DNA of 5,821 bases from assembly GCA_943325745.2 (NCBI GenBank), contig CALPQP020000054.1, forward strand, positions 1 through 5,821. The letters are read 5' to 3'. The notes below the pieces were generated by a model. The model was not told where the DNA came from. It saw only the letters and a program-made list of their open reading frames with translations, and did not search any database. The translations under genes were made by a program, and so were the position numbers. Source of the stretch: Gulosibacter massiliensis. Its GTDB lineage: Bacteria > Actinomycetota > Actinomycetes > Actinomycetales > Microbacteriaceae. Shown here piece by piece: positions 1-5,467 of this stretch; the stretch's first letter is position 1; every line of letters begins with the position of its first letter.

Positions 1-596
1 CTGACCCCGGAGTCGAGATCCCAGAGGCTGCAGCCAACGTTCACGGTTTCACGACGGAACGCGCACGTACCGAGGGACGCCCCGCCGCCGAGGTGGTTGC
101 CGAAATCGTTGAACGTTTGCGCGAATTGTTCGCAGAGGGAACGCCCGTCGTCGCGTACAACGCGTCCTACGACTTCTCGCTACTGCACCACGATGCAATT
201 CGCAATGGTGTCACTCCCCTCGACACCCCGAAACCCATCGTCGATCCTCTCCTCATCGATAAGAAGGTCGACACCTATCGCAAGGGCTCTCGCACACTGC
301 AAGCGGCGTGTGACTTGTATGGCATCGACCTTGGCGCGGCGCATGATTCGGAGGCCGATTCGGTCGGTGCTGGTCGCGTGTTCAAGGCCCTCCAAGTGAA
401 ATTCGCGTCCGCCCCCGAAATGCAGTTGTCCCCCGACGAACTGCATGAGGCTCAAATCGTTTGGGCAAAAGCCCAGGCCGAGTCGTTCGCGAAATGGCTC
501 GCGACTAAGGGCGAAACGTCGCGGCGGGTCGGTGACGGGATCTGGCCAGTTTTCCGTAACGACGAGGAAATACCGATGGTCAATGTCGTCTACTGA
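1..596 (+). CDS. 3'-5' exonuclease, DnaQ/DEDDh family (5' partial)
   Basis: Predicted DEDDh-type 3'-5' exonuclease related to the DNA polymerase III epsilon domain, which removes nucleotides from DNA 3' ends using two metal ions. The frame is open from base 3 to the TGA at 594-596, giving 197 visible residues. An in-frame GTG at 93 is not the start, because typical family sequence lies before it (DPGVEIPEAAANVHGFTTE, residues 1-19). Visible motifs are ExoII at residues 53-57 (NASYD, Asp57) and ExoIII at 114-119 (HDSEAD, His114 and Asp119). The ExoI motif (DxE) must lie in the roughly 30 residues missing to the left, judging from related proteins of about 230 residues. A C-terminal extension of about 65 residues, with a WAKAQAESF segment and a GDGIWPVF segment, resembles stand-alone actinobacterial exonucleases rather than a polymerase fusion. 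The exact substrate is unknown; it could serve repair or RNA/DNA turnover. Confidence 0.88.
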   Translation, partial: DPGVEIPEAAANVHGFTTERARTEGRPAAEVVAEIVERLRELFAEGTPVVAYNASYDFSLLHHDAIRNGVTPLDTPKPIVDPLLIDKKVDTYRKGSRTLQAACDLYGIDLGAAHDSEADSVGAGRVFKALQVKFASAPEMQLSPDELHEAQIVWAKAQAESFAKWLATKGETSRRVGDGIWPVFRNDEEIPMVNVVY

Positions 597-617
597 GGCG
601 AAAAGCTCAACTTAACG

Positions 618-648
618 ACAAAGGCCACGCGAATCGCGCGGCCTTTGT
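618..648. terminator. Probable bidirectional intrinsic terminator hairpin
   Basis: Outer arms ACAAAGGCC (618-626) and GGCCTTTGT (640-648) are perfect 9-bp inverted repeats. Inside them, after one A/C mismatch, CGCG (628-631) pairs with CGCG (635-638) around an AAT loop. The hairpin starts 21 nt after the exonuclease stop and, read leftward, 14 nt after the rpmE2 stop, so it sits where both convergent transcripts should end. There is no clean T-run on either strand beyond the TTT within the arms. That is common for actinobacterial terminators but makes efficiency uncertain. Confidence 0.7.
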
Positions 649-662
649 GACGAAAGCGGGGA

Positions 663-911
663 TTACTGCCCGAAGCCCTCGTAACGCTTATTGAACTTCT
701 CAACGCGACCAGCCGAGTCCATGATGCGCTGCTTACCCGTGTAGAACGGGTGCGAGGCTGACGAGATTTCTACGTCGATGACGGGGTAGTCGGTTCCGTC
801 GATAGAAACCGTCTTTTCTGACGTTGCTGTCGAGCGAGTGAGGAACATCTCGCCGCTCGCGAGATCGCGAAAAACGATCGGTGCGTAGGTGGGGTGGATT
901 TCAGCCTTCAT
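663..911 (-). CDS. rpmE2: 50S ribosomal protein L31, type B (zinc-independent)
   Basis: Ribosomal protein L31 of the large subunit, located at the inter-subunit bridge near the central protuberance. The 82-residue length and the sequence ([15 protein letters not shown] at residues 2-15, [13 protein letters not shown] at 50-62) are typical of type B L31. It has no cysteine at all, so the zinc-binding CxxC motif of type A L31 is absent; this is the C-minus form. The start is ATG at 911-909, preceded by an AAAAGGA ribosome-binding site (916-922) at normal spacing, and the stop is TAA. It appears monocistronic, convergent with the exonuclease gene and divergent from serB. C-minus ribosomal paralogues are often repressed by Zur, but I see no AT-rich Zur-like palindrome upstream. 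It may therefore be constitutive here, or the only L31 of the genome; that needs the rest of the genome. Confidence 0.96.
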   Translation of the reverse strand: MKAEIHPTYAPIVFRDLASGEMFLTRSTATSEKTVSIDGTDYPVIDVEISSASHPFYTGKQRIMDSAGRVEKFNKRYEGFGQ

Positions 912-933
912 GATGTCCTTTTAAGATGCGGGG

Positions 934-945
934 GCGCATGTGCGC
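934..945. promoter_or_regulatory. Perfect 12-bp dyad in the rpmE2 leader
   Basis: GCGCATGTGCGC is a dyad with arms GCGCA and TGCGC around a TG centre, 22 nt upstream of the rpmE2 start codon. If rpmE2 starts at the extended -10 proposed nearby, the dyad lies at the extreme 5' end of the mRNA. As RNA it would form a 4-bp stem with a tetraloop. It could be an operator or a 5' stabilising hairpin, or chance in GC-rich DNA; no function can be assigned. Confidence 0.3.
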
Positions 946-953
946 AACACTCA

Positions 954-983
954 ACTGTATCAGAAGACAAATGCTGCTACTAA
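954..983 (-). promoter_or_regulatory. Candidate rpmE2 promoter with extended -10
   Basis: On the minus strand TGATACAGT (962-954) fits an extended -10 element: TG, one base, then TACAGT, which has the TAnnnT form. A weak -35 (TTAGTA, 983-978) lies 18 bp upstream. Predicted transcription would start near 947 and give a leader of about 36 nt that contains the rpmE2 ribosome-binding site and the 934-945 dyad. This rests on motif match and position only. Confidence 0.4.
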
Positions 984-1020
984 TCTCTGCGGGCACCAAG
1001 GATACTGGCATGAGCGCGAG

Positions 1021-1035
1021 CGGGCGCAATGCCCG
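1021..1035. other. Small inverted repeat between rpmE2 and serB
   Basis: CGGGC (1021-1025) and GCCCG (1031-1035) form a 5-bp stem with a GCAAT loop in the 170-bp divergent intergenic region. No T-run follows on either strand, so it is not a convincing terminator. Apart from this, the rpmE2 promoter candidate and the serB ribosome-binding site, I see only a weak serB -10 candidate in this gap (TATCCT at 1050-1055, without a good -35). Confidence 0.25.
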
Positions 1036-1069
1036 ACTGCGTGACGCGATATCCTGATACTCCCATCGC

Positions 1070-1076
1070 AAAGGAG
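1070..1076 (+). promoter_or_regulatory. serB ribosome-binding site, fixes a GTG start
   Basis: AAAGGAG is a near-ideal Shine-Dalgarno sequence placed 5 nt before the GTG at 1082. It fixes this GTG as the serB start although the codon is not ATG. The encoded N-terminus (SRFIVVCDVDST) starts immediately before the catalytic motif, as expected for a short SerB. Confidence 0.85.
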
Positions 1077-1081
1077 TTCGC

Positions 1082-1723
1082 GTGAGTCGATTCATCGTTG
1101 TTTGTGATGTCGATTCGACGCTTATCAACGATGAAGTGATTGACCTTCTGGCCGATGCGGCGGGGTCGGGTGACGAGGTCGCGGCCCTAACCAAGCGAGC
1201 GATGCGTGGCGAGATCGACTTCGCTGAAGCGCTCGCGCAACGCGTTGCCACCTTGCGCGGTACCTCGGTGAAGGTGCTGGATGACGTTCTCGGTGCCGTC
1301 ACGCTGACGAACGGAGCTCGTCAATTGGTGCACGCTGTTCACGAGGCGGGCGGCTACATCATCGCCGTATCGGGCGGTTTCTACGAGATTCTCAACCCGA
1401 TCGCGACACAATTGGGCCTTGATGCGTGGACGGCGAACGGTCTCGAGGCCATCGACGGTGTGTTTACTGGACGAACCTACGGCCCGTTGATTGACGCCGC
1501 AGCGAAAGCGAACTTTCTCACGGCGTACGCAAAGAAGAAGCGGATTCCCCTTTCCAGCACGATCGCGGTCGGCGACGGTGCGAACGACCTGGCCATGATG
1601 AACATCGCAGGACTTTCCGTCGGTTTCTGCGCAAAACCCGAGGTTCGACAGGCCGCCCACGTGAACATCGACGTGCGTGATTTGGCCTTAGTCGCACCAT
1701 ACTTTGGCCGACGCGCCAGCTGA
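1082..1723 (+). CDS. serB: Phosphoserine phosphatase SerB, short form
   Basis: Cytosolic HAD-superfamily phosphatase that hydrolyses O-phospho-L-serine to L-serine, the last step of the phosphorylated serine pathway. All HAD motifs are present in the 213 residues: DVDST at 9-13 (nucleophile Asp9, acid/base Asp11), Ser97 in AVSGGF, Lys142, and GDGAND at 164-169 for Mg2+ binding. Glu18 and the RAMRGEIDF segment (39-47) match the substrate-specificity cap of SerB rather than other HAD enzymes. It lacks the N-terminal ACT domains found in long forms such as mycobacterial SerB2, so serine feedback through ACT domains is not expected. The start is GTG with a strong ribosome-binding site. The stop lies 8 bp from the convergent fabG stop. 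It appears monocistronic and is not beside serA or serC here. Confidence 0.93.
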   Translation: MSRFIVVCDVDSTLINDEVIDLLADAAGSGDEVAALTKRAMRGEIDFAEALAQRVATLRGTSVKVLDDVLGAVTLTNGARQLVHAVHEAGGYIIAVSGGFYEILNPIATQLGLDAWTANGLEAIDGVFTGRTYGPLIDAAAKANFLTAYAKKKRIPLSSTIAVGDGANDLAMMNIAGLSVGFCAKPEVRQAAHVNIDVRDLALVAPYFGRRAS

Positions 1724-1733
1724 CCGTCGCGTC
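1710..1733. terminator. Weak dyad spanning the serB/fabG convergent ends
   Basis: GACGCG (1710-1715) and CGCGTC (1728-1733) are perfect 6-bp arms around a 12-nt loop. They lie across the last codons of serB, the 8-bp gap and the fabG stop. This is the only inverted repeat I find where transcription of both genes should end. The large loop and missing T-run make terminator function doubtful. Confidence 0.25.
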
Positions 1734-2442
1734 AGTGACCCATTCCGAGTCCACCATCGACGGGGATGACAGCACCCGAAATGTACGCTGCGTCGTCAGA
1801 GGCGAGCCACGCGACGACAGACGCTACTTCGGCCGGAGTGGCAAATCGACCGGCGGGGATTGTCTTTTTGTATTCGGCTTGCTGTTCCGCGGGCAACGAG
1901 GCCGTCATGTCGGTTTCGATGAAACCCGGGGCGACGACGTTCGCCGTGATGCCGCGGGCCGCGAGTTCGCGCGTCAACGAGCGAGCGAACCCCACGAGCG
2001 CACTCTTGGATGACGCATAGTTGACCTGGCCGGCGCTTCCCAGAAGTCCGACAACCGACGAGATGAAGATGACGCGCCCGAACCGCTGCTTGATCATCGA
2101 GGTGATGCCGCGCTTTACCAGTCGGAACGAACCAGTGAGGTTGGTGTCGATGACCGACTCGAAGTCTTCGTCGGACATCCGCATCAGGAGGGTGTCCTTC
2201 GTGATTCCCGCGTTGGCAACGATGACCTCGATCGGACCCAGTTTCTCTTCGACCGTGGCGATTGCCGCCGTGAGCGAATCGCCGTCAGTGACGTCCGCGA
2301 TCACCGTGAGGCTGCCCTTCGGGCCGTCGCCGGAACGTGCGGTCACCGCTACGCGATGACCGAGTTCGAGGAACTTTTCGGCGATGGCGAAGCCAATCCC
2401 TCGGTTTCCGCCGGTGATGAGTACGGTTCGTGGTGTCGACAT
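1732..2442 (-). CDS. fabG: 3-oxoacyl-ACP reductase FabG (MabA-like SDR)
   Basis: NADPH-dependent reductase of the classical short-chain dehydrogenase family, reducing 3-oxoacyl-ACP to 3-hydroxyacyl-ACP in type II fatty-acid synthesis. The 236 residues show the cofactor loop TGGNRGIG at 10-17, NAG at 77-79, and the catalytic tetrad Asn101, Ser129, Tyr142 and Lys146. A C-terminal ISGAVIPVDGGLGMGH segment closely resembles mycobacterial MabA (FabG1), as I recall that sequence. The start is ATG at 2442-2440, and the Rossmann strand begins at residue 6, so no extension is needed. No Shine-Dalgarno is visible; a promoter placed directly before the ATG suggests a leaderless mRNA. No inhA/fabI or other FAS-II gene adjoins it here, unlike the mabA-inhA pair of mycobacteria. 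Some SDRs of this type act on other 3-hydroxyacyl substrates, but the MabA-like features favour FabG. Confidence 0.9.
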   Translation of the reverse strand: MSTPRTVLITGGNRGIGFAIAEKFLELGHRVAVTARSGDGPKGSLTVIADVTDGDSLTAAIATVEEKLGPIEVIVANAGITKDTLLMRMSDEDFESVIDTNLTGSFRLVKRGITSMIKQRFGRVIFISSVVGLLGSAGQVNYASSKSALVGFARSLTRELAARGITANVVAPGFIETDMTASLPAEQQAEYKKTIPAGRFATPAEVASVVAWLASDDAAYISGAVIPVDGGLGMGH

Positions 2443-2443
2443 G

Positions 2444-2471
2444 TTTACCAGCGTAGTGGTGGGCGTAGACT
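2444..2471 (+). promoter_or_regulatory. Candidate leaderless promoter of DUF3099-SURF1 unit
   Basis: A -35 TTTACC (2444-2449) and a -10 TAGACT (2466-2471) are separated by 16 bp. Six bases (TGACAA) then lead straight to the ATG at 2478, so the expected +1 coincides with the A of the start codon. There is no Shine-Dalgarno before this ATG, which agrees with a leaderless mRNA. Both elements match consensus at 4 of 6 positions. The promoter lies entirely within the 35-bp gap and interleaves with the opposing fabG promoter. Confidence 0.5.
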
Positions 2472-2477
2472 TGACAA
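2450..2477 (-). promoter_or_regulatory. Candidate leaderless promoter of fabG
   Basis: On the minus strand a -35 TTGTCA (2477-2472, 5 of 6 to consensus) is followed after 16 bp by a -10 TACGCT (2455-2450), and seven bases later by the fabG ATG at 2442. The expected +1 falls at 2443, within one base of the start codon. No ribosome-binding site is present. The -35 hexamer is the same six base pairs as the spacer between the opposing promoter's -10 and its start codon. Confidence 0.5.
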
Positions 2478-2756
2478 ATGACTCCGGAGACGCCCTCTCT
2501 CACGTCGTTGCCCGTTTCCCCGAACGTGGAACGGCAATCTCGGTTGGGTCAGTATCTGATTGCGATGGGACTTCGACTCGTCTGTCTGTTTCTGTGCTTT
2601 GTCACCCCCGGCTGGTGGATTCTGCTTCCCGTGGCGGGGGTCGTGGTATTGCCTCTTGTCGCGGTCGGACTAGCTAACGTGGTCAACTCCAATATGTCGA
2701 AATCGCTGCGAACTCGCGAATCCAACGTTCCGAGCTTGACGAGTTTCACTCCGTGA
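2478..2756 (+). CDS. DUF3099 family small membrane protein
   Basis: A 92-residue protein of unknown function that I match to the actinobacterial DUF3099 family from its core pattern: an arginine-containing lead-in (RQSRLGQYLIAMGLR), a PGWWILLP turn, then a hydrophobic helix ending in LANV. Two membrane segments are likely, at about residues 26-43 and 46-68, joined by a very short loop containing PGWW. Both ends would face the same side, probably the cytoplasm. The first 20 residues are rich in Pro, Thr and Ser and look disordered. Translation probably starts on a leaderless ATG. The stop codon overlaps the SURF1 start by 4 nt (GTGA), so the two genes are co-transcribed and probably translationally coupled. 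That pairing is the only functional hint, suggesting a role near respiratory-complex assembly, which is inference. Confidence 0.85.
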   Translation: MTPETPSLTSLPVSPNVERQSRLGQYLIAMGLRLVCLFLCFVTPGWWILLPVAGVVVLPLVAVGLANVVNSNMSKSLRTRESNVPSLTSFTP

Positions 2757-3559
2757 GCTTGTGGCGGCTTGCCGTCACCCCGCGGTGGTGGGGCATTCTG
2801 GGTTTCACCGTCGCGTTCGCCGTCGCATGCGTCGGGCTGGGGCAATGGCAGTTCGACCGTCGTGCCCAAGCGCAGGCCGCGATTGCCCTGCTCGACACGA
2901 ATTATGACCGTGCCACTGTTCCCTTGGACGCGTTGGTTGACGGCACTGCAGAATTCGACGTGACCGAGAAGTGGCGGTTGGTTTCGATGAACGGCACATA
3001 CCGTGTCGAACCTGTGTATGTTCGTACCCGTTCTGGGCCAGGAGGGATTGGGTTCGAGCAACTCGCGCTGTTGGATCTGCAGGACGGCACGCTCTTTGTC
3101 TTGAACCGCGGCTGGGTACCGGCAAACGGCGATAACTCTGCCCCCGCCGAGACTCCACCGCTGCCGACGGGAAACGTCGCTGTCACCGTCCACCTCGTGC
3201 CGGGTGAGCGTCAGATTGCTGGGCGCGATGCTCCGGCAGGTCAAATCGCGACAATCCACACCGACACAATTGACACGGCATACGACGGTGATGTTTACGT
3301 GGGTTGGTACGGCCGCTTAGCGACCGAGTCCCCCGCTACAGATGCGGGGGCACCGTGGGAGAAGCCAGTGCTCGACGAAGGGCCCCACCTGTCGTACGCC
3401 CTGCAGTGGTATGTGTTCGCCCTCATGGGCTTCTACGGCTACGGCTGGGCTTTGCGCAAAGAAGCGCGCGGAGACGTGCCCACCGAACGAAAGGTTCGCC
3501 GTCGCCGCAGTGACGAAGATATCGAAGACGCGGCGCTCGACGCTACGCGAGCTCGATGA
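2753..3559 (+). CDS. SURF1 family cytochrome oxidase assembly protein
   Basis: Membrane protein of the SURF1 family, which helps insert haem a into haem-copper (aa3-type) cytochrome oxidase. The 268 residues have the standard layout: membrane helix 1 at about 12-30, then GQWQFDRR (30-37) at its exit; an extracytoplasmic domain with GTYRVEPVYVRTR (81-93) and VLNRGWVP (116-123); and helix 2 at about 215-234, opened by HLSYALQWY (212-220). The histidine of that last motif is the conserved residue linked to haem binding in bacterial SURF1 proteins. The cytoplasmic tail is strongly charged, first basic (KVRRRRS, 247-253) and then acidic. The start is GTG overlapping the DUF3099 stop, without its own Shine-Dalgarno, which points to coupled translation. 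The 3' end overlaps the convergent ABC-F gene by 17 bp. The family assignment is firm; the haem role is taken from characterised relatives. Confidence 0.93.
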   Translation: MSLWRLAVTPRWWGILGFTVAFAVACVGLGQWQFDRRAQAQAAIALLDTNYDRATVPLDALVDGTAEFDVTEKWRLVSMNGTYRVEPVYVRTRSGPGGIGFEQLALLDLQDGTLFVLNRGWVPANGDNSAPAETPPLPTGNVAVTVHLVPGERQIAGRDAPAGQIATIHTDTIDTAYDGDVYVGWYGRLATESPATDAGAPWEKPVLDEGPHLSYALQWYVFALMGFYGYGWALRKEARGDVPTERKVRRRRSDEDIEDAALDATRAR

Positions 3560-5141
3560 GTTCCTGGTAGTCCTGACTCCACAGATCTTCGAGACCGTCC
3601 GGCATGATGAGCACGCGCTCGGGGTTGAGTGCCTCGACTGCTCCCGGGTCGTGGCTCACGAGAACCACGGCGCCCTTGTAGTGCGAGAGCGCGCCAAGAA
3701 TCTCATCGCGCGACGCCGGGTCAAGGTTGTTCGTCGGTTCGTCAAGGATGAGGACGTTGGCACTCGAGACGACGAGGGTCGCAAGCGCGAGTCGCGTCTT
3801 TTCGCCACCCGATAAAACGCCAGCTGGCTTCGTCGCGTCATCACCGCTAAACAGGAACGACCCGAGAACTTTGCGCGCCTCCGTCTCGCCAAGGCTGGGC
3901 GACGCTGACATCATGTTCGCCAATACCGACTGCTTGATGTCGAGGGGTTCGTGTTCTTGCGCAAAATAACCAACGCGGAGCCCGTGACCGGCATCGACCG
4001 CACCGGTGTCGGGTGCATCAACTCCCGCGAGGATTCGCAACAACGTCGTTTTGCCCGCACCGTTCAATCCGATGACCACGACCTTGGAACCCTTGTCAAT
4101 CGCCAGGTCGACCGCGGTGAAGATTTCGAGCGAACCATACGACTTCGACAGGTTGTGCGCCATGATTGGTGTTCGACCGCACGGGGCTGGATCGGGGAAA
4201 CGCAACTTGGCAACACGGTCTTGGGCGCGAACATCCTCGAGCCCAGACAGCATTTTTTCCGCGCGCGCGACCATCTGGTGGGCCGCCGCCGCCTTCGACG
4301 CTTTCGCCCCGAATTTCGCGGCCTGCAACTGCAGGGTCGTTGCCTTCTTTTCGACGTTTGCACGTTCCTTCTTGCGACGTTCTTCGTCGGCTTCACGCTG
4401 TCGAAGGTAAAGCTTCCAGCCCATGTTGTAGACGTCAAGTCGCTCGCGGTTTGCGTCGAGGTAGAACACTCGATTCACCGTTTCGGTCACGAGGGTAACA
4501 TCGTGCGAAATCACAATGACACCGCCCTTGTAGTTGGAGAGAAAATTGCGCAACCAGACAACGGAATCGGCGTCGAGGTGGTTCGTCGGTTCGTCGAGAA
4601 TCATCGTTTCTGCGTCACTGAACAAGATGCGGGCCAACTCGATTCGTCGGCGCTGACCGCCCGACAACGTGTCGAGTGGCTGCCCCAGGACGTGGTCCGG
4701 AAGACCGAGGTTGTTGGCAATCGAGGCGGCTTCCGCCTCGGCGGCATAGCCTCCGAGCGACGTGAATCGGTCGGTCAGGTTGCCGTACTTGGACATGGCC
4801 GCCGCGGCGATGTCTGGGTCATCCGCGCCCATGAGTTTCGTTGCGTCCTCCATTTGGACAAGGATCGAACCGAGGCCACGGGCGTCCAGAATTCTGGTAC
4901 GCGCGAGTTGGGTCGGATCGCCGGTCCGCGGGTCCTGCGGAAGGTAGCCGAGTTCACCCCGGATTGACACGTTTCCGCCATTGGGAAGCACGTCCCCGGC
5001 CAGAACCTTCGTAAGTGTGGTCTTGCCCGCGCCATTGCGCCCTACGAGACCAATCTTGTCGCCCTTGTCGACTCGAAAGCTGACCTCGGACATGAGGGTG
5101 CGAGCCCCGACTCGGATCTCGAGGTTTGTGACGTCGATCAT
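3543..5141 (-). CDS. ABC-F family ATPase (ribosome-associated type)
   Basis: Soluble tandem ATPase of the ABC-F family, which has no membrane domain; studied members bind the ribosomal E site and act on translation or protect against ribosome-targeting antibiotics. In 532 residues there are two complete ABC domains. The first has Walker A GRNGAGKTT (34-42), LSGGQ (159-163), Walker B with Glu184 and switch His213. The second has GLNGAGKTT (358-366), LSGGE (443-447), Walker B with Glu468 and His497. The charged, Lys/Ala-rich linker at about 240-325 is the tRNA-facing arm typical of the family. The start is ATG at 5141-5139 ([12 protein letters not shown]); the frame is open further upstream, but that part lies over sufT and looks non-coding. 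The ATG overlaps the sufT stop as TAATG, so translation is probably coupled. Annotation as a macrolide exporter would be misleading, and I cannot place the subfamily. Confidence 0.93.
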   Translation of the reverse strand: MIDVTNLEIRVGARTLMSEVSFRVDKGDKIGLVGRNGAGKTTLTKVLAGDVLPNGGNVSIRGELGYLPQDPRTGDPTQLARTRILDARGLGSILVQMEDATKLMGADDPDIAAAAMSKYGNLTDRFTSLGGYAAEAEAASIANNLGLPDHVLGQPLDTLSGGQRRRIELARILFSDAETMILDEPTNHLDADSVVWLRNFLSNYKGGVIVISHDVTLVTETVNRVFYLDANRERLDVYNMGWKLYLRQREADEERRKKERANVEKKATTLQLQAAKFGAKASKAAAAHQMVARAEKMLSGLEDVRAQDRVAKLRFPDPAPCGRTPIMAHNLSKSYGSLEIFTAVDLAIDKGSKVVVIGLNGAGKTTLLRILAGVDAPDTGAVDAGHGLRVGYFAQEHEPLDIKQSVLANMMSASPSLGETEARKVLGSFLFSGDDATKPAGVLSGGEKTRLALATLVVSSANVLILDEPTNNLDPASRDEILGALSHYKGAVVLVSHDPGAVEALNPERVLIMPDGLEDLWSQDYQELIELA

Positions 5142-5467
5142 TACAGGTTGAAACCGAGCGCGCTCATCATTTCGCGCCCGTCGTCCGTGATGCGATCGAC
5201 ACCCCCCGGCGGCATCCACACCCAGTTGATACGGAATCGTTCGACAACGTTGTCGAGCGCGCTTTCCAGTTCCTTTTCGATCACGTCGGTGAGCGGGCAC
5301 CCCGCACTTGTCAGTGTCATCGACACAATCAGTGCATCGTTCTCGTCGTCCCAATTCAGGTCGTAGATCAAACCGAGGTCGACGATGTTGACGCCGAGTT
5401 CCGGGTCAATGACGTCCTTGAGGGCCTCGATTATGACATCGAAGCGGTCGGCGGCGAGTTCGCTCAC
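5141..5467 (-). CDS. sufT: SufT-like Fe-S assembly factor (MIP18/DUF59)
   Basis: Small cytosolic protein of the MIP18/DUF59 family, whose SufT members help mature or deliver Fe-S clusters. The 108 residues show the family hallmarks: [17 protein letters not shown] at 20-36 and [15 protein letters not shown] at 50-64, where Cys57 is the conserved and probable cluster-interacting residue. [10 protein letters not shown] (84-93) fits the C-terminal family region. The start is GTG at 5467-5465, overlapping the sufC stop by 4 nt (GTGA), and the stop overlaps the ABC-F start by 1 nt. This context beside sufC supports SufT over the phenylacetate PaaD members of the same fold. No sufS or sufU lies between sufC and this gene, although they occupy that interval in the mycobacterial suf operon. 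Confidence 0.9.
   Translation of the reverse strand: MSELAADRFDVIIEALKDVIDPELGVNIVDLGLIYDLNWDDENDALIVSMTLTSAGCPLTDVIEKELESALDNVVERFRINWVWMPPGGVDRITDDGREMMSALGFNL

Noticed and set aside
93..596. Exonuclease beginning at the GTG at 93
   Set aside because: The same frame is open to the window edge and encodes recognisable exonuclease sequence before 93, so the GTG is an internal Val codon.
1046..1069. GCGAT/ATCGC inverted repeat before the serB ribosome-binding site, considered as a regulatory RNA element
   Set aside because: Only 5 bp with a 14-nt loop and no supporting conserved motif; likely chance.
901..1302. Minus-strand open frame covering the rpmE2-serB gap and the start of serB
   Set aside because: Low-complexity Ser/Arg/Thr composition, antisense to serB, and it runs through the rpmE2 promoter region and start in another frame.
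2549..3259. 236-codon open frame opposite DUF3099 and SURF1
   Set aside because: It is antisense to two recognised genes and has no family resemblance, so it is treated as a coding shadow.
3951..4967. Long 338-codon open frame opposite the ABC-F gene
   Set aside because: It is fully antisense to a well-conserved coding region, shows no recognisable domain and has no ribosome-binding site. Long mirror frames are expected in GC-rich coding DNA.
5142..5354. N-terminal extension of the ABC-F protein by 71 residues
   Set aside because: The extra stretch is the out-of-frame complement of sufT codons: Arg/Cys-rich and unlike ABC-F N-termini. The canonical start [12 protein letters not shown] at 5141 fits the family.
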